A stretch of DNA of 64,000 nucleotides, taken from contig NZ_CP042430.1 of NCBI RefSeq assembly GCF_007970665.1, forward strand, positions 248,001 through 312,000, given 5' to 3'. Both the position numbers and the translations under genes were made by a program. Below the pieces are notes generated by a model. The model was not told the DNA's origin. It searched no databases and was given only the letters and a program-made list of their open reading frames with translations. Source of the stretch: Baekduia soli. GTDB lineage: Bacteria > Actinomycetota > Thermoleophilia > Solirubrobacterales > Solirubrobacteraceae. Numbering within the stretch: the stretch's first letter is position 1; each line of letters opens with the position of its first letter. Positions 1 to 8,396 of this stretch are shown in pieces.

Positions 1-1
1 C

Positions 2-883
2 GCCACGCTCACCGAGCTCGAGCGCAAGCTCAAGGAGCTCGAGCGCGAGCTGGAGAACGTGGGCCGCGGCGGCGAGACCGACGCCGAGCCCGCTCAGTCC
101 GGCTGGCCGCACGCCGCCGATCCGGCCCTGTCCGCCGCACCGCCCGCGCCCGATCCGGGCCCGCCGCCCGCCGGCGTGACGCCGTTCACCGCCTCCTGGC
201 ACGGCACCGCCGGCGCCGCACCCCCGCCGCCCGGGCCGCCCGGGCCGCCGCCGCCCGCCTACAACGGCGCCCCCGCGGCCGTGCCCGTCACGCCGCCACC
301 GAGCCCGTGGCCGCCCGCCGCCCAGGCCGCGCCGGCCCCCGCGCCGGCACCGCCCGCCCCGCCGTGGGCGCCCGAGCCGGCCGCGGCGGCGTGGCCCACG
401 GAGCCCCCGTCCGCCTGGCCGACCGAGCCCCCGCCCGCGCCGCAGGCCCCCGCCGCCGGCCTGCACCGCCAGCTCGACGACCTGTTGGCCTTCCGCGAGC
501 GGCTCGTGGCCTCGACGAACGACCTCGTCGCCGAGCTGTCCCGCGTGCTCACCGACCTCAGCGCGGAGATGACGCCGCCCGCGCCGCCCGACCCGCACGA
601 CACCGTCTTCGCCGGGCACGTCACGATCGAGGCCGCCCCATTCACCGAGTTCGCCGCCCTGGCGGCGTTCGAGCAGGCTCTCGTGCACGCCCCGGGCGTC
701 GCCGACGTCAGCGTCCGCGCCCTGGACGCCGGGCGCGCCACGCTCGAGGCCACGCTGGCCCGGCCTGTCGCGCTGGCCGCCGCGCTGCGCGCCTCGTCGC
801 CGGTGCCGTTCTCGATCCAGGTCGTCGCCGACGGCTTCCTGGGCCTGGCGATCGGCCCCGCCGCCGGGCCGCCTCCGGGCTGA
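2..883 (+). CDS. Partial protein: coiled coil, Pro-rich linker and C-terminal alpha/beta domain of unknown function
   Basis: The reading frame is open from the left edge, so the start lies outside the window. The first 19 codons (before a GTG at 59) are Leu/Glu/Lys/Arg heptads typical of a coiled coil. About 110 residues rich in Pro and Ala follow, then a second short helical segment (around the HRQLDDLLAFRERL motif), and a compact C-terminal domain of about 90 residues with alternating strands and helices. I do not recognise this last domain; its layout recalls small ferredoxin-like domains. The next gene, an MshEN-glycosyltransferase fusion, starts 18 bp downstream on the same strand, so the two may be co-transcribed. 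A scaffold or regulatory role for the glycosyltransferase is only a guess. Confidence 0.7.
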   Translation, partial: ATLTELERKLKELERELENVGRGGETDAEPAQSGWPHAADPALSAAPPAPDPGPPPAGVTPFTASWHGTAGAAPPPPGPPGPPPPAYNGAPAAVPVTPPPSPWPPAAQAAPAPAPAPPAPPWAPEPAAAAWPTEPPSAWPTEPPPAPQAPAAGLHRQLDDLLAFRERLVASTNDLVAELSRVLTDLSAEMTPPAPPDPHDTVFAGHVTIEAAPFTEFAALAAFEQALVHAPGVADVSVRALDAGRATLEATLARPVALAAALRASSPVPFSIQVVADGFLGLAIGPAAGPPPG

Positions 884-901
884 CCGCGGCACCGAGACGC
901 G

Positions 902-3010
902 ATGGACGAGGCTGTGCGCATCGCGTTCGAGGCCGGGCTCCCCTACACCGCGCTGCGGGACTTCCGCCCCGACGAGCGGCTCTGGGGCCGCATCGCGCCC
1001 GAATGGGCGGTGCGCGAGCGCGTCGTGCCGCTGCTCGTGGTCGGCGACCGCCTGCAGCTCGCCGCGACCCGCCCCGATCCCGACCTCAGCGCGCTGCACG
1101 GCGACTGGGCCGGCGTGGACGTCGTCATCGCGCCCGCGGGGGAGATCGACGCCGCGCTCGCGCAGGTCGCCGCCGCGCCGACGCGCGAGGACCGCGCGCC
1201 GGTCACCGACCCGGGCGACCCCCACCGCCTCGGCGACCTGCTCGTCGCCCACGGTGCGACGACCGACGACGCCGTCGCCCAGGCGCTGGGCGAGCAGGAG
1301 CGCACCGGCGGGCTCATCGGCGACGTGCTCCTGTCCCGCGGCGCGGTCGGCGAGGACCGGCTGCGCAGCGTCCTGGCCGAGCAGCTCGGGCTGCCCGTCA
1401 TCGACCTCGGCGGCTACGAGGCCGACCCCGCGGCCGTCGCCCTGGTCCCCGAGCTGCTGCAGCGCCGGCTGCGCTGCGTGCCGATCGCCGTCGACGACGC
1501 CGCGGTCTTCCTCGCGGTCGCCGACCCGCTGGACGACGACGCGCTGACCGCGCTGCGCACGGCGCTTGGGGGCCTGCAGCCGCGCTGCTTCCTCGCCGGC
1601 CGCCACGACGTCGACGAGCTGCTGCAGGACCTGCACCAGGAGACGTGGACCGCGGCCGCGCTCGGGACGCTGCGCGACCGCTTCCCCGGCGAGACCTGCG
1701 CGACGCCGGTCCGGCCGGCGCTCGTGCTGGCCGGCATCCTGGTCCTCGCGGCGGCGATCGCCGGACTCGCCGTCGCGCCCGCCACCGCCGGGCTCGTGCT
1801 CGTGGCGCTCACCGCCGCGGCCTGCGCGGCGCCCGCCCTGCTCGCGCTGCCGCTGGCGGTGGCGGCCGCCGGGCCGCGCCGTGCGCCCGTCCGGGCCGCC
1901 GGCGGCGACGAGCTGCCGCTGACGACCCTGCTGATGCCGCTCGGCCGCGGGGCCGGCGCGTCGGTGCGCGCCGCCGGGACGCTCGCGGCGCTCGACCACC
2001 CGCAGGCGCGCCTGGAGGTGCTCCTGCTGTGCCCGGCGCACGACGTCGCCGGCCTGCGCGCCGCGCGGGAGCTGACGCGCCGCGCCCCGCACCGGCTCGT
2101 CGCGGTGCCCTCGCCCGCGGCCGCCTCGCGCGCCGCGATGCTCGACTACGGGCTCCTGCTGGCCCGCGGCGAGCAGATCGCGGTCCTCGACCCCGGCGAC
2201 GTGCCGGCGCCCGGCCTGCTGCGCACCGCCGACGCGGCGCTGCGGGCCGCCGGGCGGCGCACCGCCGTGGCCCAGGCCGCCCTCGCCCCGCCGCCGGGCG
2301 GCGGCGCCGTCGCCGCGTGGCTGGCCGCCGAGGCCGCGGCCTGGCACGACCTGCTGTCGCCCGGCCTGGCCCGCCTCGGGCTCCCCGTGCCGCTGGCGAC
2401 CGTCGGGCTCGTCGCGCGCCGCGCGGCGCTGGAGGAGATCGGCGGCTGGGATCCCGCGTCGGCCGCGGCCGGGACCGACCTCGGGCTGCGGCTGCACAAG
2501 TCGGGCCTGCGCGCCACGACGATCGACGCGGCCGTCGGCGTCTCCGGGGTGACCGGAGCGCGCGGCTGGCTCTCGGTCCACGCGGTGTGGTGGCGCGGGA
2601 CGCTGCAGGCGTTCAAGGTCCAGCTGCGCCATCCGTGGCGGACGGTCCGCCGGCTGGGCCCCGGCGGCACGCTGGCCGCGGTGGTGCTCGGCCTGGCGAC
2701 GATCGCCGCCCCGCTGGTCTGGCTGCCGGTCCTGGTGCTCACGGTGCTCGGCGCGCTGCAGGGCCTGCAGGTCGTCGACGGGCTGCTGCCCGTCACCCTG
2801 GCCCGGATCGCGGGCGGCGAGGTCGTCGTGGTCTGCCTCGTGACGATGGTGCTCGGCGTCGCGGGCGGCCTGCGGCGCCGCAGCGGCGCCGCCGCGCGCG
2901 CCGCGCTGCTGGCGCCGGTGGCCCTGACGGCCGGCGCGATCGCCGCCTGGGTCGGGATCGCGGGCGTCGTGGCCGGACTCGGGCGCGGCGCGGCCGCCGA
3001 GGCCGGATAG
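902..3010 (+). CDS. MshEN (c-di-GMP-binding) domain fused to a membrane family 2 glycosyltransferase
   Basis: Probably a membrane polysaccharide synthase or exporter gated by c-di-GMP. Residues about 109-161 hold two 24-residue MshEN motifs (RLG...G...Q at 109-132 and LIG...G...Q at 138-161) with the usual five-residue spacer, followed by the MshEN C-terminal part to about 245. Residues 1-98 resemble the second half of another such domain. Two membrane segments precede a GT2 domain (about 330-580) with the variant acidic motif LDPGDVP, GTDLGLRLHKSG in place of the TEDxDL motif, and WWRGTLQAF matching the Q/RxxRW acceptor motif. Four or so membrane helices end the protein. MshEN domains are known high-affinity c-di-GMP receptors, and E. 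coli NfrB has the same two modules in the opposite order. A coiled-coil gene follows 6 bp later. Product sugar unknown. Confidence 0.83.
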   Translation: MDEAVRIAFEAGLPYTALRDFRPDERLWGRIAPEWAVRERVVPLLVVGDRLQLAATRPDPDLSALHGDWAGVDVVIAPAGEIDAALAQVAAAPTREDRAPVTDPGDPHRLGDLLVAHGATTDDAVAQALGEQERTGGLIGDVLLSRGAVGEDRLRSVLAEQLGLPVIDLGGYEADPAAVALVPELLQRRLRCVPIAVDDAAVFLAVADPLDDDALTALRTALGGLQPRCFLAGRHDVDELLQDLHQETWTAAALGTLRDRFPGETCATPVRPALVLAGILVLAAAIAGLAVAPATAGLVLVALTAAACAAPALLALPLAVAAAGPRRAPVRAAGGDELPLTTLLMPLGRGAGASVRAAGTLAALDHPQARLEVLLLCPAHDVAGLRAARELTRRAPHRLVAVPSPAAASRAAMLDYGLLLARGEQIAVLDPGDVPAPGLLRTADAALRAAGRRTAVAQAALAPPPGGGAVAAWLAAEAAAWHDLLSPGLARLGLPVPLATVGLVARRAALEEIGGWDPASAAAGTDLGLRLHKSGLRATTIDAAVGVSGVTGARGWLSVHAVWWRGTLQAFKVQLRHPWRTVRRLGPGGTLAAVVLGLATIAAPLVWLPVLVLTVLGALQGLQVVDGLLPVTLARIAGGEVVVVCLVTMVLGVAGGLRRRSGAAARAALLAPVALTAGAIAAWVGIAGVVAGLGRGAAAEAG

Positions 3011-3016
3011 GTTCGC

Positions 3017-3661
3017 GTGGTGGCCGACCCGCCGCCTCCCACCTCCGACGCCCGCGAGCTGGCGGCGACGCTGTCGCGGCGCGTGCAGGAGACGCTGGCG
3101 GCCGCCGAGCAGGCCGGCGCGCAGATCCGCGCCGCCGCGGAGGCCGACGCCGCGCGCCTGCGGTTGGCCGCCGAGCACGAGGCGGCCGCCTACCTGCAGG
3201 ACGCGCGGCGGCGCGTCGACGCGTTCGCCGAGGGGCGGGCGCGGCGCATGGCCGCGGTGGCCGACCGGCTGCTGGCCCACGCCGAGGTGCTCGCCGACCG
3301 TGCCGAGCGCGCGGGACGGCTGCGCGCCGGGATCGAGTCCGTCGTCGACGCGCTGGCCGCCGCGGCCGAGGCCATCGCCGCGGAGGCCGCCCGCGCGCCG
3401 ATCACGCTGCCCGGCATCGACGAGCCCGGCGCCCAGGTGACGCGGCTGACGACGCGGCCCCACGCGGTCCCGGACCCCGAGCCCGAGCCCGACCCCGAGC
3501 CCGAGCCCGAGCCCGAGGCGACCGCCAGCGCCGACGACGACGCCCGCGAGCACGTGCTGCAGATCGCCAGCGCGCTGCCGCGGCGCCCGGGATCGCGCCC
3601 GCGCCCGACGACGTTGCGCCCGCCGCCGCCGCTGCCGCCCGAGCCCGACGACGCCGCCTGA
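3017..3661 (+). CDS. Coiled-coil protein with acidic Pro-Glu repeat tail, unknown function
   Basis: 214 residues from a GTG start six bases after the glycosyltransferase stop, so very likely in the same transcript. Residues about 10-125 are an uninterrupted Ala/Glu/Arg-rich helix resembling DivIVA-like or F0F1 b-subunit-like coiled coils, without a recognisable family motif. A PEPEPD-type repeat lies around residues 153-168 and the C-terminus is Pro/Arg rich. No signal peptide or membrane helix is visible. It could be a cytoplasmic partner or scaffold for the c-di-GMP-responsive synthase upstream; this rests on position only. Confidence 0.68.
   Translation: MVADPPPPTSDARELAATLSRRVQETLAAAEQAGAQIRAAAEADAARLRLAAEHEAAAYLQDARRRVDAFAEGRARRMAAVADRLLAHAEVLADRAERAGRLRAGIESVVDALAAAAEAIAAEAARAPITLPGIDEPGAQVTRLTTRPHAVPDPEPEPDPEPEPEPEATASADDDAREHVLQIASALPRRPGSRPRPTTLRPPPPLPPEPDDAA
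3475..3518 (+). repeat. Simple repeat encoding Pro-Glu/Pro-Asp dipeptides
   Basis: A CCCGAG/CCCGAC hexamer repeats about seven times inside the coiled-coil gene and encodes an acidic linker. The unit is a multiple of three, so copy-number change would keep the frame. Confidence 0.7.
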
Positions 3662-3679
3662 GCCCTCGCGCGCCGCGCC

Positions 3680-5290
3680 TCAGCCGCGGCGCACGCCGCC
3701 GAGCCCGTCGGCCTTGGCGGCGTACAGCGCCGCGTCGGCGCGGGCCAGCAGGGCGTCGGCCGGCTCGCCCGCCGTACGCACGACGAGCCCGGCCGAGCAC
3801 GCGATCTCGCCCGGCGTGGCCTCCTGGAGGCGGATGACGATGCCCTCCGCGCAGCCCAGGTCGCAGTCGGGCAGCAGGACGGCGAACTCGTCGCCGCCCA
3901 GGCGGGCCAGCAGGTCGGCGCCGCGCAGCAGCGCACGCCAGCCCTCCGCGAGCTCCACGAGCAGCCGGTCGCCGGCCTGGTGACCGTGGTGGTCGTTGTA
4001 GGGCTTGAACCGGTCGAGGTCCAGCGCCGCGACGCAGAGCGGCAGGCCGGACCGGTCGGCGCGCGCGAGCTCGACGCCCAGGCGATCGTCCCAGAGCCGC
4101 CGGTTGGCCAACCCGGTGAGCGGATCGGTGCGCGCGAGGTCGCGCAGCTGGTCCAGGAGCCGCCGCCGCTGGACGGCCGCGCCGAGCTCGGCGGCCACGA
4201 GCTCGACGAGCGTCTCCTCGCGGGCGCCGGGCGCCGGCGCACCACCCGGCCACCGGACGCGCAGCACGCCGAGGTGCTCGCCCCCGCGGACCACGGGCCG
4301 ACGCAGCTCGCAGGCCTCCGCGCCCGCGTCGCCTTCGTCGCCCGTCAGGAGCTCGGCGTCCTCGGCGCCGAGGACCTCGCACGCTCCGGCGCACAGGGCG
4401 GGGACGGGGTCCTGCGCGGTCGAGGCGTCCCGCGCGAGCGCCGAGAGGGCCAGCACGTCGGCCTGCTGGCGGCGCAGCGCCTGCTCGGCCTCGTGGAGCT
4501 CCTCGCGGGCGCGCCGCTGGGCGCTGACGTCGATGAGCGTCCCCAGCCACCCGGCCGCCGAGCCCCAGGGGTCGCGCAGCAGCACGCCGGTGGCGTGGGC
4601 CCAGCGGACCGTCCCGTCGGGCGCCGCGAAGCGCATCTCCATCGAGAACTCTCCGTCGCCGGCGGCGGCGGCGCGCCAGCTGGTCTCCAGCGTCGCGCGG
4701 TCGGCGGGGTGGACCGCCTCGCGCCAGCCCTGGTCCAGGAGCGCCGGCCCCCGGAAGCCGGTGAGCTCGCAGACCCAGTCGTTGGCGAACACGCAGCGGC
4801 CGCGGTCGTCGATCTCCATGATGCCCACCGGCGCCAGGTGCGTCAGCGTGCGCCAGCGGTCCTCGCGGGCGCGCAGGAGGTCCTCCGTGCGCTCCTGCGC
4901 GCGGCGGCGGGCGACCGCGAAGCGGATGGCCCGGACGAACGCCGGCACGCTCGCCGCGTTGCCCTTGACGAGGTAGTCCTGGGCGCCCGCGCCGATCGCA
5001 TCCAGGGCGAGCGCGTCGTCGTCGTGGCCGCTGAGCACCAGGACGGGGCAGGTCACGCCTGCGTCGGTGAGCGTCGCCAGGCCCTCCAGGCCCGAGGCGT
5101 CGGGCAGGCTGAGGTCGAGCAGCACGGCGTCGGCATCGCGGGCGCGCAGGTCGTCCACGGCCGCCGCCAGTCGCTCGTGGTGGCGGACCTCGATGCCGCC
5201 CGGCACCGCGTCGGCGAGCAGGAGGGACACGAGCCGCGCGTAGGGAAGGCTGTCCTCGACCAGGACGATCGAGGCGGAGGGCTCGGCCAT
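3680..5290 (-). CDS. REC-PAS-(GAF-like)-GGDEF diguanylate cyclase response regulator
   Basis: 536 residues. An N-terminal receiver domain (about 8-125) has the acidic pair after the first strand (VLVEDS), the phospho-acceptor Asp in LLDLSLPD and a Lys in YLVKG. A PAS/PAC module follows (about 150-265, ending in the typical TLIDVSAQ), then a degenerate GAF-like stretch (about 280-370), then a GGDEF domain with an intact GGDEF signature and an RGAD inhibitory I-site five residues before it. It should make c-di-GMP from GTP under control of a phosphorelay and a PAS ligand, with product feedback. It is convergent with the c-di-GMP-binding glycosyltransferase operon and may feed it. No cognate histidine kinase is adjacent. 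Confidence 0.93.
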   Translation of the reverse strand: MAEPSASIVLVEDSLPYARLVSLLLADAVPGGIEVRHHERLAAAVDDLRARDADAVLLDLSLPDASGLEGLATLTDAGVTCPVLVLSGHDDDALALDAIGAGAQDYLVKGNAASVPAFVRAIRFAVARRRAQERTEDLLRAREDRWRTLTHLAPVGIMEIDDRGRCVFANDWVCELTGFRGPALLDQGWREAVHPADRATLETSWRAAAAGDGEFSMEMRFAAPDGTVRWAHATGVLLRDPWGSAAGWLGTLIDVSAQRRAREELHEAEQALRRQQADVLALSALARDASTAQDPVPALCAGACEVLGAEDAELLTGDEGDAGAEACELRRPVVRGGEHLGVLRVRWPGGAPAPGAREETLVELVAAELGAAVQRRRLLDQLRDLARTDPLTGLANRRLWDDRLGVELARADRSGLPLCVAALDLDRFKPYNDHHGHQAGDRLLVELAEGWRALLRGADLLARLGGDEFAVLLPDCDLGCAEGIVIRLQEATPGEIACSAGLVVRTAGEPADALLARADAALYAAKADGLGGVRRG

Positions 5291-5355
5291 GTCGCCCGGA
5301 GGATCCCGTCCGCAGCGGACGCCACGGGCGGCGGCGGGCTAGCATCGGTACCACG

Positions 5356-6456
5356 ATGCCTGACGTGATCTCCTTCGCCCGCGGCGCCCCCTCCCTGGAC
5401 ATCGTCGACGTGGAGGGCCTCAAGGCCGCGGCGACGCGCGCCTTTGACCGCGACCCCGGCGGCACGACGGGCTACGGCACCGCGGTCGGCTACGCCCCGC
5501 TGCGCGAGTGGATCGCCAACAAGCACGGGGTCGACCCGTCGCAGGTCATCGTGACCAACGGCTCGATGCAGGCCGACGCGTTCCTGTTCGAGTCGCTCGT
5601 CAAGGCCGGCGACGCCGTCGTCGTCGAGAAGCCGACGTACGACCGCACGCTGCTGAACCTGCGTGGCCGCGGCGCCGACGTGCGCATGGTCGAGCTGGAG
5701 ACCGACGGGATCGACGTCGTCGCGCTCGAGGCGCTGCTGCGCGACGAGGGCGTGCGCCCGACGCTGGCCCACGTGATCCCCAACTTCCAGAACCCGGCGG
5801 GCTACACGCTGTCGGGTCCCAAGCGCCAGGCGCTGCTGCGCCTGGCCGAGCAGTTCGGGTTCGTCATCTTCGAGGACGACCCCTACGTCGACATCCGCTT
5901 CTCGGGAGAGTCGCTGCCGACGATGCTGTCGCAGGACACCGCGGGCGCCGTCGTCTACGCCTCGTCGTTCTCCAAGACCGTCTGCCCGGGCATCCGCGTC
6001 GGCTACCTCGTCGGGCCGGCCGAGCGCATCTCCGAGATCCAGCGGCTGGCGACCAACACCTACATCTCGCCGAACATGGTGGCGCAGTCGCTCGTGTACG
6101 AGTTCTGCGCCTCGGGCGACATCGACCGCTCGATCGCCACGGTCAAGGCGGCGCTCGCCGCGCGCGTGCAGCGGCTGACGGCCGCGCTGGAGCGTGACCT
6201 GCCCGAGGCCCGCTTCCAGGCGCCGGAGGGCGGCTACTTCATGTGGGTCGAGCTGCCCGAGGGCACCGAGGTCGACCGCGTCTTCGAGCAGGCCACCCAG
6301 CGGGGCGTCGCGTTCGTCAAGGGCACCGACTTCCTGCTCGAGGGCGGGGAGAACACGCTGCGCCTGGCCTACTCGGGCGTGACCGAGGACCAGATCGACG
6401 AGGGCGTCTCGCGCCTGGCCGACGCGGTCCGCGCCGCGCAGGGCGCGCCGGCCTAG
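5356..6456 (+). CDS. PLP-dependent aminotransferase, class I/II (LysN / 2-aminoadipate aminotransferase-like)
   Basis: 366 residues, fold-type I aminotransferase. The PLP-binding lysine is in SFSKT (about residue 207), with NFQNPAGYTLS and EDDPYVDIRF as the usual cofactor-contact motifs and an Arg in the C-terminal LRLAYSG segment for the substrate carboxylate. The sequence style matches the 2-aminoadipate/aromatic aminotransferase branch that also supplies the catalytic part of MocR regulators, but no GntR helix-turn-helix domain is present. Divergent from the diguanylate cyclase (65 bp between starts) and convergent, with a 4-bp gap, with the metal regulator. Substrate cannot be fixed from sequence. 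Confidence 0.88.
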   Translation: MPDVISFARGAPSLDIVDVEGLKAAATRAFDRDPGGTTGYGTAVGYAPLREWIANKHGVDPSQVIVTNGSMQADAFLFESLVKAGDAVVVEKPTYDRTLLNLRGRGADVRMVELETDGIDVVALEALLRDEGVRPTLAHVIPNFQNPAGYTLSGPKRQALLRLAEQFGFVIFEDDPYVDIRFSGESLPTMLSQDTAGAVVYASSFSKTVCPGIRVGYLVGPAERISEIQRLATNTYISPNMVAQSLVYEFCASGDIDRSIATVKAALAARVQRLTAALERDLPEARFQAPEGGYFMWVELPEGTEVDRVFEQATQRGVAFVKGTDFLLEGGENTLRLAYSGVTEDQIDEGVSRLADAVRAAQGAPA

Positions 6457-6460
6457 GGGT

Positions 6461-7186
6461 TCATCTGCCGTAGCGCTCGCGGCCCAGCACGAGCTGGGCC
6501 GGCAGCGCGACGCGCGGCGGCGGCGACGGGTCGGCGACGACCGACACGGTCTCGGCGACGCTGCGCGTCACCGCGCAGCGTTGGCCGTCCCCCATCTCGA
6601 CGACGACCTCCTCGTCGCCGCTGGAGGACAGCGTGCCCTCGCGGCCCGGGTCCAGCCCGGCGGCCTTGAGGTAGTGCAGCAGGTCCTCGGCCTCGTTCTC
6701 GAAGCGGATGATCGTGACCTTGGCGCCCGGCGCGACGTCGGCCAGCGGCACGCTGGCGACGCGGCTGCCCACGTCGATCGGGTGGCCGTGCGGGCACGTC
6801 TTGGCGTCGCCGATCGCGGCGAGCATGCGCTCCTCCAGGACGGGCGACATCGCGTGCTCGAGGCGCTCGGCCTCCTCGTGGACCTCGTCCCACGGGATGC
6901 CCAGCACGTCGGTCAGGAAGCGCTCGATGAGGCGGTGGCGGCGGACGATCGCCTCGGCGTGCTCGCGCCCGGACTCCGTGAACGAGATGGCCTTGTCGGC
7001 GGCGCGCGTGATGTAGCCGTCGCGCTCGAGCCGGCCGACCATCTCGTGGACCGTGGGCGGCGACAGCTGCATGGCCCGGGCGATGTTCGCGCCGGTCATC
7101 GGCAGCCCCGCCTCGTAGAGCCAGAACAGGGTCTCGAGGTACTCCTGCTCGGCGACGGTGGCGTTGGCGGACGTCATCCGGGCCAT
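6461..7186 (-). CDS. DtxR/IdeR/MntR-family metal-dependent transcriptional regulator
   Basis: 241 residues. The winged helix at about 10-70 (EQEYLETLFWL, LSPPTVHEMVGRLERDGYI) is typical of DtxR/MntR proteins. The dimerisation and metal-binding domain follows, with H and E ligands in HRLIERFLTDVLGIPWDEVHEEAERLEHAMS and a CPHGHPI motif. A C-terminal FeoA/SH3-like domain occupies about 150-220. Members repress iron or manganese uptake genes when metal-loaded. No iron or manganese gene is adjacent, so it probably acts as a global regulator. The start overlaps no neighbour; the gene stops 4 bp from the convergent aminotransferase gene. Confidence 0.93.
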   Translation of the reverse strand: MARMTSANATVAEQEYLETLFWLYEAGLPMTGANIARAMQLSPPTVHEMVGRLERDGYITRAADKAISFTESGREHAEAIVRRHRLIERFLTDVLGIPWDEVHEEAERLEHAMSPVLEERMLAAIGDAKTCPHGHPIDVGSRVASVPLADVAPGAKVTIIRFENEAEDLLHYLKAAGLDPGREGTLSSSGDEEVVVEMGDGQRCAVTRSVAETVSVVADPSPPPRVALPAQLVLGRERYGR

Positions 7187-7201
7187 CGTACCGTCCGCGA
7201 C

Positions 7202-8149
7202 TCAGCCTCCAGGAGGGTGCTGACGCGGCGGCGTGGTGCCCAGCTCCCGGGCCATCGCCTGCATGCCCTCCTCCGCGAGCGCCATGAACTCGCGGGCGGC
7301 GGGCGACAGCCGGGCGCCGCGGCGGTTGATGAAGGCGAAGGTGTCGTGCAGCGGCTCGGCGAACGGCACCCAGCCCAGGCGCCTGGGGACCCGCCGGCCC
7401 AGCGAGAGCAGGACGCCGCGGGCGACGAGCGCGTCGCCCATCCCCCGCGAGGCGAGCTCGATCGCGGTCTCGACGTCCTCGACGTCGATGGCCGGCTCGA
7501 TCTTGACGCCCTCGCGCTGGGCCAGCTCGTAGAGCTGGCGCCGGGTGGGGTCCTCCAGGCCGTAGCTGGCGTCGGTGAGGATGAGCGGGGCGGCGGCGAG
7601 GTCCTCGATCGTCACGGGGTGGCGCAGGCGCGCCGCGTCGGCGCTGAGGTAGACGATCTCGTCCTGCATGATCGGGCGCACCTCGAGCCCCGTGTCGTCG
7701 ATCGGCAGCGCGATGAGGCCTGCCTCGAGGTCGCCCGCGCGCACGGCGGCCGCGACCTCTGAGGAGTTCTGACCGACGAGCCGGACGCGGACCTTGGGGT
7801 GGCGGCGACGGAAGGCCATGACGATCTGGGTGCCGGGGTACCAGCGCGCGGTCCCGAACGTCCCGAACGTCGCGATCCCGCCCTGCAGCTCGCGCTGGGC
7901 CACGACCGCCTCGCGCGCGTGCTCGACCGCCGACAACGCCGCCTCGGCGTGGGGGCGCAGCGCCTCGGCCGCGGCGGTCGGCTTGATGCCGCGCCCGACG
8001 CGGGCGAAGAGCGCGACGCCCAGCTCGGCCTCCAGGCGGCGGACCTGCTCCGACAGCGACGGCTGCGCGAGCAGCAGGCGCTCGGCCGCCGCCGTGAACG
8101 ACCCCTCCTCCAGGGCGGCGAGGAAGTACTCGAGCTGCTGCAGCGTCAT
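7202..8149 (-). CDS. LysR-family transcriptional regulator
   Basis: 315 residues starting at the ATG of MTLQQLEYFLA; an upstream in-frame start at 8194 would add 15 non-conserved residues. The N-terminal LTTR helix-turn-helix (SFTAAAERLLLAQPSLSEQVRRLE) is complete, and the rest is a periplasmic-binding-protein-like effector domain. The next genes to the right read divergently (a small ORF and an EamA transporter), and the 84-bp gap before the small ORF holds short palindromes. LysR proteins usually control the divergent neighbour, so the transporter is the best guess for its target. Effector unknown. Confidence 0.93.
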   Translation of the reverse strand: MTLQQLEYFLAALEEGSFTAAAERLLLAQPSLSEQVRRLEAELGVALFARVGRGIKPTAAAEALRPHAEAALSAVEHAREAVVAQRELQGGIATFGTFGTARWYPGTQIVMAFRRRHPKVRVRLVGQNSSEVAAAVRAGDLEAGLIALPIDDTGLEVRPIMQDEIVYLSADAARLRHPVTIEDLAAAPLILTDASYGLEDPTRRQLYELAQREGVKIEPAIDVEDVETAIELASRGMGDALVARGVLLSLGRRVPRRLGWVPFAEPLHDTFAFINRRGARLSPAAREFMALAEEGMQAMARELGTTPPRQHPPGG

Positions 8150-8193
8150 GTTCGTGACCTCAAGGGGAAACCTATGGGAGTCGGAGGCAACCA

Positions 8194-8205
8194 AGGCTAG
8201 AGCCT
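8194..8205. promoter_or_regulatory. Short palindrome in the LysR/transporter intergenic region
   Basis: AGGCT-AG-AGCCT forms a perfect 12-bp palindrome between the LysR start and the divergent genes. Position suggests an operator half of an LTTR site, but the canonical T-N11-A spacing was not convincingly found. Confidence 0.25.
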
Positions 8206-8220
8206 GGGGAACATACGGTC

Positions 8221-8238
8221 GATCATGAGGACATGATC
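8221..8238. promoter_or_regulatory. Perfect inverted repeat GATCATG-N4-CATGATC
   Basis: Two 7-bp arms separated by AGGA. The right arm contains the ATG of the small ORF at 8233, so a protein bound here would block its translation start or transcription. A candidate operator of the adjacent LysR regulator. Confidence 0.4.
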
Positions 8239-8340
8239 AGTCTCCTCACCGTCTTCGGGGTCTTCGGCGCCAACGCCGTGCTCTCGTCCCGCTTCGGCGC
8301 CGACTCGCGTCGCCGCAACGACGATCGCCGCAACTGGTAA
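8233..8340 (+). CDS. Possible 35-residue small protein
   Basis: ATG to TAA, 35 codons, beginning MISLLTVFGVFGANAVL and ending in a run of Arg/Asp/Asn. A hydrophobic N-terminal half and a charged tail would suit a small membrane-associated peptide. AGGA sits only 1-2 bases before the ATG, too close for a good ribosome site. It lies between the LysR regulator and the transporter and could be a leader peptide. No family recognised. Confidence 0.3.
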   Translation: MISLLTVFGVFGANAVLSSRFGADSRRRNDDRRNW

Positions 8341-8396
8341 GCGGTCGCACCCGCGACCCGCCGGACCTCTCCCATCCCGACCTCCCCAACACCACC

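Noticed and set aside
307-3837. 1176-codon plus-strand open frame
   Set aside because: Arg/Pro/Ala-rich shadow of the real genes at 2-883, 902-3010 and 3017-3661, produced by high GC.
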